Shown one piece after another: positions 21,820-33,784 of a DNA stretch of 38,366 bases. The stretch's first letter is position 1, and the number at the start of each line of letters is the position of its first letter. The notes beneath the pieces are model-generated. The model was not told the DNA's origin. It did no database searches and was given only the letters and a program-made list of their open reading frames with translations. Both the position numbers and the translations under genes were made by a program. Source of the DNA: Paulinella micropora (Eukaryota; Cercozoa; Imbricatea; Euglyphida); assembly GCA_009731375.1 (NCBI GenBank), contig BJOX01000025.1, positions 1,221,777 to 1,260,142 on the forward strand, in the 5' to 3' direction.

Positions 21820-22521
21820 TAGAATAGAATAGAATAGAATAGAATAGAATAGAATAGAATATGATATAATAGAATTGAATGGAATAGAATAGAATGGATA
21901 ATATAGAATAGAATAGAATAGAATAGAACAGAATAGAATAGGAAAAGGATAGGAAGAGGATAGGAATAGAATAGGAATAGAATAGGAATAATAGGAACGG
22001 AATAAGAATAGAATATTATGAAACAGAATAGAATAGAATAGAATAGGACTAGGAATAGGAATAGGATAGGAATAGGATAGGAATAGGATAGGAATAGAAT
22101 AGGAATAGAATAGGAATAGAATAGGAATAGAATAAAATAGAATAGAATAGGATAGGATAGGATAAGATAGGATAGGATAGAATACAATAGAATAGAATAG
22201 AATAGAATAGAGTAGAATAGAATAGAATAGAATATAATAGGAATAAGAATAAGAATAAATAGAATAGAATAGGAATAGAATAGATAGAATAGGAATAGAA
22301 TAGGAATAGAATAGGAATAGAATAGAATAGGCATAGGAATATAACAAGAATAGAATAGAATAGAATAGAATCGGAATAGGAATAGGAATAGGAATAGAAT
22401 AGAATAGAATAGAATATGATAGGATAGGATAGGATAGAATAGAATAGAATAGGAATAGAATAGGAATAGAATGAAATGAAATAGAATAGAAGAGAATAGA
22501 ACAGGAATAGGAATAGAATAG
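21820..22521. repeat. (AATAG)n satellite-like array, segment 2
   Basis: Same pentamer family as segment 1, rich in AGGAAT and GGATA variants. It ends at the F4 relic CACACACCATGAAGCTAAAG (22525 region). Confidence 0.95.
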
Positions 22522-22578
22522 TTCACACACCATGAAGCTAAAGATGTTGTCTTACAAGCATAGAGGTAGATAGATAGA

Positions 22579-22706
22579 TGAGATATCGCAAAAGGAATGC
22601 AGTCCTTGCAAAGGAACGCAGTTTCACATCAAACAGCAATTTGTGCACTGTGCATGTGTGCGGGATGGGAATCACGGGGAGACTGTGTTCTGGAAACAAG
22701 AAGAGG
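22579..22706 (-). mobile_element. F2 LINE 3' end, strongly 5'-truncated (copy 2)
   Basis: Matches 9003-9134 with few differences. Read on the minus strand it ends GCGATATCTCA followed by (TCTA)n. The cut-back side (22706) abuts AAGATAGACAGATGG, so this copy keeps only the last 130 bases of the element. Confidence 0.82.
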
Positions 22707-22725
22707 TAAGATAGACAGATGGATG

Positions 22726-22762
<37 letters not shown>

Positions 22763-22787
22763 GTAGGTAGGTAGGTAGGTAGGTAGG

Positions 22788-22822
<35 letters not shown>

Positions 22823-22860
22823 GTAGGTAGGTAGGTAGGTAGATAGATAGATAGACAGAC

Positions 22861-22912
<52 letters not shown>

Positions 22913-22990
22913 GGATAGATGGATAGATAGATAGATGGATATATAGATGGATATATAGATAGATAGTAGATAGATAGATAGATAGATAGA

Positions 22991-23071
<81 letters not shown>

Positions 23072-23121
23072 ATAGCAAACATACCGACGGTTGGTTGATC
23101 GGCATCTCGCCACAATAAAGA

Positions 23122-23170
<49 letters not shown>
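22707..23170. repeat. (GATA)n with GGTA blocks and F4 anchor
   Basis: GATA array with two GGTA blocks (near 22761-22789 and 22821-22842), then an F4 anchor copy at about 23073-23118, then GATA again. Confidence 0.93.
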
Positions 23171-23171
<1 letters not shown>

Positions 23172-23413
23172 GAGATATCGACTAATGTCAGAAAAAAGGA
23201 GCTTCTGATTTCGTCAACCAAGGAAGTCTGTAAAGTATTGACCCGATGCCCAGCTAAGCCGTGATGTTTGCACGGAAGGGACTGATACAGGCGATACCAA
23301 AGCTCCCTAGTACCAGGCGGGGCCAGGGCTCGTTCCATAAGCGCCCCTTGCAGAACGAGCTCCCACCTCCATTACAGAGGGCCCAGTAAGCAGATGGAGT
23401 TTCGAGACTGTTC
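23171..23413 (-). mobile_element. F1 retroposon, 5'-truncated (copy f)
   Basis: Begins with the constant 3' end and stops at CGAGACTGTTC, followed by ATAGATAG. Four bases (GGGT) present in other copies are missing near 23231. Confidence 0.88.
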
Positions 23414-23448
<35 letters not shown>

Positions 23449-23466
23449 TAATGCTGCCTTGAAGGC

Positions 23467-23511
<45 letters not shown>

Positions 23512-23636
23512 AAGAAAGAAAGAAAGAAAGAAAGAATAGCAAACATACCAACAGTTGGCTGGTCGGAATCACGCACCATGAAACTAGAGAACGTTGTTTT
23601 GCGTTGCAGCTCAGGCATTTGAAAACGTGCTGGCCC

Positions 23637-23640
<4 letters not shown>
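23414..23640. repeat. GATA and GAAA arrays with F4 anchor
   Basis: GATA tracts around ATGCTGCCTTGAAGGCATA, GAAA repeats (23511-23535), then the longest F4 anchor copy (23537-23640), which contains CAAACATACCAACAGTTGGC, CACCATGAAACTAGAGAACG and CGTTGCAG. Confidence 0.88.
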
Positions 23641-23695
<55 letters not shown>

Positions 23696-23759
23696 ATATA
23701 TATGTATATATATATGTATATATATATATGTATGTATATGTATATGTATATGTATATAC

Positions 23760-23794
<35 letters not shown>

Positions 23795-23990
23795 CATGTA
23801 TATGTATGTATATATATATGTATATATATATATACATACATAAATACATACATACATACATACATACATGTACATATACATGTACATATAGATATTATAT
23901 ATGTATATATATATATATACATATATATATACATACATACATAAGGCTAGAGAATGTTGTTCTCCGTTGCAGGTCTCTTATGTAAACGAC

Positions 23991-24031
<41 letters not shown>

Positions 24032-24140
24032 AGATACATACATTTGGAAACGAGCTGAGCCTTAACATACGTACGTACATACATGCATACATGCATGCAT
24101 GCATACATACATACATACATACAGACAGACAGACAGACAT
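23641..24140. repeat. TA, TATG/CATA and CAGA arrays with F4 fragments
   Basis: Alternating TA and TATG/TGTA blocks. An F4 fragment (GCTAGAGAATGTTGTTCTCC, 23944 region) and a second TA run follow, then CATA/CATG (24066-24122) and CAGA (24122-24139) blocks. Confidence 0.92.
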
Positions 24141-24191
24141 ACAGACATACCTTGCTTTAACATTTCTTCGCGAGAACCGAACCGGCCATAC

Positions 24192-24193
24192 CT

Positions 24194-24269
<76 letters not shown>

Positions 24270-24284
24270 GATAGATAGATAGAT

Positions 24285-24358
<74 letters not shown>

Positions 24359-24406
24359 TAGGTAGATAGATATGAAGGTGAATAGGTAGGTAGGCAGGTA
24401 GATAGG

Positions 24407-24462
<56 letters not shown>
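24192..24462. repeat. (GATA)n array
   Basis: GATA array with AAGATA and GGTA variants, ending at F1 copy g. Confidence 0.96.
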
Positions 24463-24463
<1 letters not shown>

Positions 24464-24962
24464 GAGATATCGACTAATGTCACAAAAAAGAGCTTCTGAT
24501 TTCGTCAACCAAGGAAGTCTGTGGGTAAAGTATTAACCCGATGCCCAGCTAAGCCGTGATGTTTGCACGGAAGGGACTGATTCAGGGGATACCAAACATC
24601 CCTAGTACCAGGCGGGGCCAGGGCTCGTTCCATAAGCGCCCCTTGCAGAACGAGCTCCCACCTCCATTACAGAGGACCCAGTAAGCAGATGGAGTTTCGA
24701 GACTGTTCGACAGTCTAGTATAAACCGACAGAGCACTGTGGGTTTTATTCCGGGCTCAACAAGCGAGAAAGGGCACCCTGAGGGAACAGGATTGTGCTTC
24801 CCGTCGCTATTTCGGCATGTGACTTATAGGCGTATGGCTAGGCACACATAAGGCACCCCACCACGGGCCCAGCACACCCACACCATCCCCTAATTCTCTG
24901 TCTGTCGACAGATGGCACCCATTTCAAAAAAACCAAGCCCAAGGGAGGGTCAGTGACACCTC

Positions 24963-24965
<3 letters not shown>
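24463..24965 (-). mobile_element. F1 retroposon, 5'-truncated (copy g)
   Basis: Nearly full length. It ends at GACACCTCAAG, about 45 bases short of the 5' end seen in copy d, and GATA follows immediately. Confidence 0.9.
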
Positions 24966-25033
<68 letters not shown>

Positions 25034-25299
25034 GTAGCAATACGGCAGTAATGATGATGATGAACGATAATAATAATGATAATAATAATAATAATAATAA
25101 TAATAAGAATAATAGTGTATAGTGTATCTCCTGCCAATTGCTGAGCCAAAAGGCCATGTGCATCCAGTCCTCCATTCCATAAGGAAAGTCTCCACACCAA
25201 TCGGTGGAATAAAGGAAGTGACGGCATAGAACATTACTCTAGGAGCTTTATACCAATCAGCCCATGGAAAGGACCGATGGCCTATGTACTCCCTAATAA

Positions 25300-25358
<59 letters not shown>

Positions 25359-25574
25359 GTAATAGTAATAACAATTATAATCTTAATAATAACAACAAAC
25401 AGTTAATAGTAGTAGTTAGTATTACCGCAAAGATTCACCCCGTTTTGCCATATCTTGCATCACATCCTAGACACAACAACGGATAGATGGATAGATAGAT
25501 AGATAGATAGATAGATGGATAGATGGATGGATGGATAGATAGATAGATAGATGGATGGATGGATGGATGGATGA

Positions 25575-25619
<45 letters not shown>

Positions 25620-25645
25620 CAGATAGATAGATAGATAGATAGATA
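24966..25645. repeat. GATA, AAT and GATG arrays with short spacers
   Basis: GATA (24966-25033), AAT-rich (25063-25113), a unique spacer (25114-25290), AAT (25297-25395), a spacer, then GATA/GATG (25480-25645). Confidence 0.9.
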
Positions 25646-26335
25646 AGAGGTTCCCGGGGGGAGGGCCCCCCGGACCCCCCCTTTCCCGTGGACAGGGTAC
25701 GTCCAATTGCCGGAGGTATCAGCAGAACGCAAGTGTAAGCTCTGGTGGCACAAAAACCTAAAATCTCTGGTTTTTGTGCCACCCGCTACCAAAACTTTTT
25801 TATCTCCGAAGAGAGCGCACCTAGAGGTGTCGGGTACACCAAACATCAGCCTCAAACTCCCTCGGGTGTGCGCGAACGGCGCCTGGTGGCGCGAAAACCT
25901 CAATTTTTCGGTTTGTAGGCCGCCCGGCGCAACAATCTTTATATTTTCGAAGAGAGCTCATCAAGAAGTGTCAGATACACCAAATATCAGCCGCTAACTC
26001 CCTCTGGTGTGCGCAGACGGCGGCTGGTGGCACAAGACCTCAATTTTCTGGTGTGAGTGCCACCCGCGACCAAAACTGGTACGTACAATCGCTGGGCTGG
26101 GGTTCCCGGGGGCAGGGCCCCCCGGACCCTCCCTTTCCCGTCGACAGGGTACGTTCAATTGCCGGAGGGCGCCTGGTGGGACAAGACCTCAATTTCCTGG
26201 TGTGGGTGCCACCGCGACCAAAACGGGTACGTACAATTGCCGGGCTGGGGTTCCCGGAGGGAGGGCCCCCCGGACCCCCCCCGCCCCGTCCACAAGGTAC
26301 GTTCTATTGCCGGAGGCACCGGCAAGTGCTGCTAA
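25646..26335. repeat. F5 complex tandem repeat
   Basis: A ~70-base G/C-rich block (GGTTCCCGGGGG through GCCCCCCGGACC to CAATTGCCGGAGG) occurs at 25648-25717, 26101-26170 and 26249-26317. Between them, a ~155-base unit built around CTGGTGGCACAA, TGGTTT/TGTGCCACCCG, CGAAGAGAGC and ACACCAAA-ATCAGCC repeats about 2.5 times. Frames through it are short and not shared in phase, so no gene is called. Confidence 0.85.
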
Positions 26336-26340
26336 CAAAA

Positions 26341-26948
26341 GGAATTTCGGCATTCAGGACACTCCCCTAACGCAAATATTTCGGTGAAATCCAAAAAAAT
26401 TATACCAGCATCAAGATCGAATCTGCTGCCAACCAGCCTGCCAATATGAGCTCCCAACTCCTCCTGGTTCCCACAAACCATGATTTATTTCGATGGGAGA
26501 GCAGAAAATAAGCTAAAAAAAAAACAAGGAAATTTGGCATTCAGGACACTCCCCTAACGCAAATATTTGCGTGAATTCCAAAAAAATTACATCAGCATCA
26601 AGATCGAGTCTCGGGCTAGCCACCCTATCAATATGAGCTCCCAACTCCTCCTGGTTTACACAAAGCATGATTTATTCCGACGAGGGTGCAGAAAATAGGC
26701 TAAAAAAACAAGGAATTTTCGCATTCAGGACACTGCCCTAACGCAAATATTTGCGTGAACTCCAAAGAAATTATATTAGCATCAAGATCGAGTCTGGGGC
26801 TAGACACCCTGCAAATATGAGCTCCCAACTCCTCCTGGTTCACACAAACCATGGTTTATTCCGATTGGGGTGCGGAAAAAAAAAAGGGATTTTCCCCCTC
26901 CTCCCAACCCCCCCACCCCCTTCTCCAACACCTTTCAGGGATAATAAT
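26341..26948 (+). mobile_element. F3 tandem array, three units of ~185 bp
   Basis: Units start at 26341, 26528 and 26712. Each contains CATTCAGGACACT, CTAACGCAAATATT, CATCAAGATCGA and CAACTCCTCCTGGTT. Only the third continues into the C-rich end CACCTTTCAGGGATAATAAT, as at 14961-15186. A head-to-tail array with one terminal tail fits a tandem-headed element, or a satellite seeded by one. Confidence 0.85.
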
Positions 26949-26978
26949 AACCACCGTCACCACCACCACCACCATCAC

Positions 26979-27034
<56 letters not shown>

Positions 27035-27035
27035 C
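26949..27035. repeat. (CAC/CAT)n array
   Basis: CAC block then CAT block directly after the F3 end. It occupies the tail position. Confidence 0.93.
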
Positions 27036-27125
27036 GAACCTTGTAGTTGCGAAATTGGCTACGCTCATAGAGAAGTGGGTGCACATACCAAGCAATAAGG
27101 CCAAAACCCTACGACAAGGTAGCAA

Positions 27126-28260
<1,135 letters not shown>

Positions 28261-28330
28261 AGAGCATGGGGGTAATGTGATGTGATGTAATGTACTGTAA
28301 TGTACTGTAATGTACTGTAATTTAATGTAA

Positions 28331-28370
<40 letters not shown>

Positions 28371-28390
28371 CTATCTCTCTATCTATCTAT

Positions 28391-28467
<77 letters not shown>

Positions 28468-28476
28468 ATATATATG

Positions 28477-28567
<91 letters not shown>
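28261..28567. repeat. TGTAA, CT/ATCT and TA arrays ending in a 10-N gap
   Basis: A short GTAATGTACT block, CT mixed with ATCT (28331-28467), then pure TA (about 28480-28567) up to the N placeholder at 28568-28577. Confidence 0.93.
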
Positions 28568-28577
28568 NNNNNNNNNN

Positions 28578-28766
28578 GCGGCAAAGTGCGTGCTCGCTCC
28601 GGTTCAGTCAACAACAGCTATTACACGCAGATGTGTATGTATGTATGTATGTATGTATGTATGTATGCATGCATGTATGATGTATATGTATGTGCTCGCT
28701 CCGGTTCAGTCAACAACAGCTATATCACAGGCAGATGTGTATGTATGTATGTATGTATGTATGATG

Positions 28767-28798
<32 letters not shown>

Positions 28799-28890
28799 TG
28801 TATGTATGTATGATGTATATGTATGTATGCATGTATGATGTATATGTATGTATGTATGTATGTATTTATGTACGTATGTATGTAGTGCAC
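28578..28890. repeat. (TATG)n arrays with duplicated 45-bp anchor
   Basis: An anchor containing GTGCTCGCTCCGGTTCAGTC and AACAACAGCTAT is present at about 28589-28634 and 28691-28738. Each is followed by TATG repeats. Confidence 0.9.
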
Positions 28891-28971
28891 ATACATACCT
28901 CATGATCACTCTGGTCGGGATTGGGTAAAAGCACCTGTGAGTTTGGACATGACTTAGCAAAATATAACACA

Positions 28972-28973
<2 letters not shown>

Positions 28974-29012
<39 letters not shown>

Positions 29013-29073
29013 AAGAAAGGAAGGAAGAAAGAAAGAAAGAAAGAAAGAAGGAAGGAAGGAAGGAAAGAAAGAG

Positions 29074-29108
<35 letters not shown>

Positions 29109-29233
29109 AAGAAAAAANNNNNNNNNNNNNNNNNNNNNNNNNNNNNNNNNNNNNNNNNNNNNNNNNNNNNNNNNNNNNNNNNNNNNNNNNNNNNNNNNNN
29201 NNNNNNNNNNNNNNNNNNNNNNNNNNNNNNNNN

Positions 29234-29286
<53 letters not shown>

Positions 29287-29287
29287 T

Positions 29288-29336
<49 letters not shown>

Positions 29337-29414
29337 TCTCTCGCTCTCTCTCTCTCTATATACATATATAAATATATATATGTATATATGTATATATATA
29401 CATATATATATATT

Positions 29415-29467
<53 letters not shown>

Positions 29468-29475
29468 ATATATTC
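28974..29475. repeat. GA, GAAG, poly-A, gap, CT and TA arrays
   Basis: GA (28974-29007), GAAA/GGAA (29008-29072), A-rich (to 29117), N (29118-29233), CT (29234-29355), then TA/TATG (29356-29475). Confidence 0.93.
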
Positions 29476-29604
29476 ACATATCTACGCAACAACACCCAAG
29501 CATCTCGGAAACAACAACAACAACAACAAGCACAACGTCAGCATGAATATCAACAACAAAACCTAACCTGTGCTGTGAGGGACGAAGGGCTAAAAAATCT
29601 GCCA

Positions 29605-29985
29605 TAAACTTAGGCAGTCCACGAATTAGCTTGTCATGCTATCACCAACACACATAAGAACCATTTTTTCAAAATTTGCAGGATTTGTTGCCGTACTCCC
29701 CGTAAAAATTGTATCGTAAATAAATTAAGGAAAAGTGAAGAATTTCGGCCACCTCAAATTTTGGCAATAACGCATCTTGCGGTGAAAAGACTTGGGAAGA
29801 ATTCCGGCCACCCAAAGTTTTGTGCAAAAACAACGTATTCTGCGGTGAAAAATCACTGGCCGAAATATTTCCTGGCCGGAATTTTTCACTTGACCTTATA
29901 TGTATGATTTTTATCTTCGTATGAATAGAATTGATTAGTCCACGAATCAGATTGTCGTGCCACGGCACACATACACACACACACA
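29605..29985. repeat. internally duplicated unique-looking segment
   Basis: AGTCCACGAATTAG (29617 region) recurs as AGTCCACGAATCAG (29937 region). A unit with GAATTTCGGCCACC and GCGGTGAAAA (about 29739-29791) recurs as GAATTCCGGCCACC and GCGGTGAAAA (about 29799-29852). No gene is recognised. Confidence 0.7.
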
Positions 29986-30058
29986 CACACACACAACACA
30001 CGCACAAATCTCTTAGATGGTACATTTCCCAGGAGATGGAATTTGAAAATGATGTATG

Positions 30059-30072
30059 GAGAGAGAGAGAAG

Positions 30073-30162
<90 letters not shown>

Positions 30163-30401
30163 ACACACACAGACAGANNNNNNNNNNCCGACCGACCGAC
30201 AGACAGACCGACAGACACACAGACAAACAGACAGACCTACAGACAGACCTACAGACAGACAGAGACAGACAGACAGAGACAGACAGACAGACAGACCGAC
30301 AGAAACACCGACAGACAGACAGACAGACAGACAGACCGACCGACCAACAGACCGACAGACAGACAGACCGACAGACAGACAGACCGACAGACCGACAGAC
30401 C

Positions 30402-30436
<35 letters not shown>

Positions 30437-30667
30437 CGACAGACAGACAGACAGACAGACAGACCGACAGACAGACAGACCGACAGACAGACCGACAGAC
30501 AGACTGGCAGACAGACCGACAGACAGACCGACAGACAGACCGAACGAGCGACCGACAGACAGACAGACAGACAGACCGACAGACAGACAGACAGACAGAC
30601 AGACCGACAGACAGACAGACAGACCGACCGACAGACCGACAGACAGACAGACCGACAGACAGACCGT
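30059..30667. repeat. GA, CA, 10-N gap and (GACA)n array
   Basis: GA (30059-30159), CA (30160-30170), N (30178-30187), then about 480 bases of CAGA/CCGA repeats. The long frames through it are translated tetranucleotides. Confidence 0.95.
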
Positions 30668-30789
30668 TAGTAATCCGTTCACGGCCTGAGCCGTCACTTT
30701 AGCCTGCACAACTTTCGGCGCATTGTACCTAACAAAACAAGACAAGTTTTAAACATGGATCTGATAATATTCGTGTCGTTTCCAGTTGA

Positions 30790-31033
30790 ATTTTGGCTTG
30801 GCATGTATGTATGTACGTATGGAATGTATGTATGTATGTATGTATGTATCTGTGTATGTATGTATGTATCTGTGTATGTATGTAATTGCAGCGTTACTTT
30901 GGCCGCATTATTTCACATTAATACTTACTTACATACGTACACAGATACATGCATACATACCTACATACATACATACATACATACTGGAAATAGGCATGCC
31001 TCCCTGGAGATATTGAAAGAACATAGCTTGGCT
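30790..31033. repeat. (TATG) and (CATA) arrays with F6 repeat copy 3
   Basis: TATG (30803-30884), an F6-like left part ending TTAATACTTACTT (about 30917-30930), CATA (30931-30984), then the F6 right part GGCATGCCTCCCTGG and AGCTTGGCTT. Confidence 0.75.
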
Positions 31034-31093
31034 TATCCAAAAGATATCTTCTACAACTTTTTACTTATGCCATCATATTATTTATGCTCTCCT

Positions 31094-31101
31094 ATCTCTT
31101 T

Positions 31102-31139
<38 letters not shown>

Positions 31140-31140
31140 G
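31094..31140. repeat. (GTT)n microsatellite
   Basis: About 40 bases of GTT. Confidence 0.95.
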
Positions 31141-31165
31141 GTATTATTTTTTATATTATATTAAT

Positions 31166-31311
31166 GTTTGTGTTAATATTCCTTGTGGAGCTTACTCAGC
31201 ATGTCGCCAAGAGCTGCTGTTCTATTTATATTTATATCATTCATAGTCTTTACCATGAATACTTACTTGTGTTGCTTGGAAATGGGAATGCCTTCCAGTA
31301 CATGTCAACAG
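31166..31311. repeat. F6 repeat copy 1, without SSR insert
   Basis: Left part with AGAGCTGCTGTTCTATTTAT and TACTTA joins directly to CTTGTGTTGCTTGG (junction 31265/31266). Copy 2 has a GATA array at this same point. Confidence 0.78.
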
Positions 31312-31323
31312 ACCACAAGCTGA

Positions 31324-31457
31324 GACCAGTTCTACACCACAGGCCAGATTTCCGGCTTCTGGGTGTGACGATGGCACCACTTGCCAGGCTTTTCAGGGAA
31401 CAAACCCAGAAAGTGGCACCAGAAACCCGAAAATCTGGGGCGGTGTAGAAGGGGCCT
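31324..31457. mobile_element. foldback element, MITE-like
   Basis: TTCTACACC (31330-31338) and GGTGTAGAA (31442-31450) are inverse copies, as are CCAGATTTCCGG (31344-31355) and CCGAAAATCTGG (31427-31438). CTTCTGGGT is inverted inside as ACCCAGAAAG. Nearly the whole 130 bases can fold. The size and terminal inverted repeats fit a non-autonomous DNA transposon. It truncates F6 copy 1. No target duplication was confirmed. Confidence 0.6.
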
Positions 31458-31507
31458 TATCTTATGGAAAGAGACATAGTCATATTGTTGATGCTTATTC
31501 ACATTCT

Positions 31508-31608
31508 TATATTTGTGTTTATCTTTACTTGAGAAGTGTAAGTCGGGATGCCACCAACAGCTGCTGAACTATTTATGTTTTTATCTTTACATCATTTTCA
31601 TTGATACT

Positions 31609-31683
<75 letters not shown>

Positions 31684-31801
31684 GTAGGTAGATAGAAATA
31701 GAGATAGAGATAGAGATAGAGGTAGAGATAGAGATAGATAGATAGATAGATAGATAGACAGATAGATAGATAGACAGATAGATAGATAGATATATATATA
31801 T

Positions 31802-31833
<32 letters not shown>

Positions 31834-31838
31834 GTAGG

Positions 31839-31899
<61 letters not shown>

Positions 31900-31990
31900 G
31901 GATAGATAGTTAGATAGATACTTGTGTAGCTTGGAGATGGGCATGCCTCCCAGCAAATGTTGAAAGAGCACAGCTTGGCTTTGGCCGGGG
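31508..31990. repeat. F6 repeat copy 2 with internal (GATA)n
   Basis: The left part (31508-31610) ends GATACTTA. GATA, GAGA and GGTA repeats fill 31611-31920. The right part resumes at CTTGTGTAGCTTGG and GGCATGCCTCCCAGC. Confidence 0.82.
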
Positions 31991-32400
31991 GCTAGTACAC
32001 GAATTCTAGGTTCTAACAGGTCTACCAACTTCTGTTGCGTAATGCCCTGCAGCCAACAGCAAGGAAAGCAGAGGGGGAGAGAGAGAAANNNNNNNNNNNN
32101 NNNNNNNNNNNNNNNNNNNNNNNNNNNNNNNNNNNNNNNNNNNNNNNNNNNNNNNNNNNNNNNNNNNNNNNNNNNNNNNNNNNNNNNNNNGGTGGGGCAA
32201 GAGTAGCTAGCTCAACTGCTAAACAAACTAGCAGACACCTGCCTTCCGGTTTCATCCCAGAAACAACGACAAGCACACAGACGGACATAAATTCATTTGT
32301 AAGGCCCCGGGGGCGGGGGGGGTAGGACGACAAATTTTGCAGATATTTGCAGCAATATCCCTGAAACCTCTTGTATGTTCACCTCCCGTCTGATTCTATT
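31991..32400. other. unique sequence with 102-base gap
   Basis: Mixed sequence around N at 32089-32190, with GA- and G-rich edges. No gene recognised. Confidence 0.45.
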
Positions 32401-32408
32401 TATATATT

Positions 32409-32444
32409 CTATCCATCCATCCACCCATCCATCCATCCATCAAC

Positions 32445-32519
<75 letters not shown>

Positions 32520-32521
32520 GA

Positions 32522-32600
<79 letters not shown>
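32409..32600. repeat. (CATC) then (ATCT)n array
   Basis: A short CATC block, then about 145 bases of ATCT. It leads into the first unit of the following minisatellite. Confidence 0.95.
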
Positions 32601-32601
<1 letters not shown>

Positions 32602-33745
32602 CTGCCTCGTTATAGCTTCGTACGCTCCCAGAAGGCAGACTACCTACCTACCTACCTACCTACCTACCTACCATCTTTTTATCTATCTATCTTGCCTTGT
32701 TATACTTACGCTCCCAGAAGACAGACTACCTACCTACCTACCTACCAACCATCTTTTGATCTATCTATTTTGCCTTGTTATACCTTCTTACTCTCCCAGA
32801 ATGCAGACTACCTACCTACCTACCTACCTCCTACCTATCTAACTACCTACCTACCTACCATCTTTTTATCTATCTATCTTGCCTCGTTATACCTTCTGCT
32901 GACGCTCCCAGAAGGCAGACTACCTACCTACCTACCATTTTTTAATCTATCTATCTTGCCTTGTTATACTTACGCTCCCAGAAGACAGACTACCTAGTTC
33001 CTACCTACCTACCTACCTACCTACCATCTTTTTATGTATCTATTTTGCCTCGTTATACCCTCTTACGCTCCCAGAAACCAGACTACCTACCTATACCTAC
33101 CTACCTACCTACCTACCTACCATCTTTTGATCTATCTATTTTGCCTCGTTATACCTTCTTACTCTCCCAGAAACCAGACTACCTACCTAACTACCTACCT
33201 AACTACCTACCTACCTACTTATCTACCTACTTACCTACTTACCTACCTACTTACCTACCTACCTACCTACCTACCTACCTACCACCTACCTACCTACCTA
33301 CCTACCTACCTACCACCTACCTACCTACCTACCTACCTACTTACTTATCTACCTACCTACCTACCTACCTACCATCTTTTTATCTATCTATTTTGTCTCG
33401 TTAAACCCTCTTACCCTCCCAGAAACCAGACTACCTACCTACCTACCTACCTACCTACCTACTTACCTACCTACTTACCTACCTACCTACCTACCTACCT
33501 ACCTACCTACCTACCTACCACCTACCTACCTACCTACCTACCTACCTACCTACCTACTTACTTATCTACCTACCTACCTACCTACCTACCTACCATCTTT
33601 TTATCTATCTATCTTGCCTCGTTATACCTTCGTACGCTCCCAGAAGACAAACTACCTGCCTACCTACCTAACTACCTACCTAACTACTTATCTACCTATC
33701 TACCTATCTACCTATGTATCCCTCGCCATACCTTCTTACGTTCCC
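32601..33745. repeat. minisatellite with variable (TACC)n core, ten units
   Basis: Each unit has the fixed part TTGCCTCGTTATACCTTC then CGCTCCCAGAA and CAGACTACC, a variable TACC run, and ATCTTTTTATCTATCTAT. The CTCCCAGAA core (TTCCCAGAA in the last unit) starts at 32624, 32711, 32793, 32904, 32974, 33068, 33164, 33415, 33637 and 33740. Unit length ranges from about 70 to 250 bases, almost all from the TACC run. Confidence 0.93.
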
Positions 33746-33784
33746 AGAAAGCAGACTGACTCAAAAAAAGCTCACGGACTGCCT

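Noticed and set aside
19710-22521. Telomeric repeat
   Set aside because: The pentamer AATAG is not a known telomere motif, and no TTAGGG-type run is present in the window.
29931-30702. Arg/Asp/Thr/Gln-repeat protein
   Set aside because: Translated GACA and GA repeats open in three phases, with a gap inside.
32375-33759. Tyr-Leu-Pro-Thr repeat protein
   Set aside because: It is the TACC minisatellite. The fixed parts shift phase between units.
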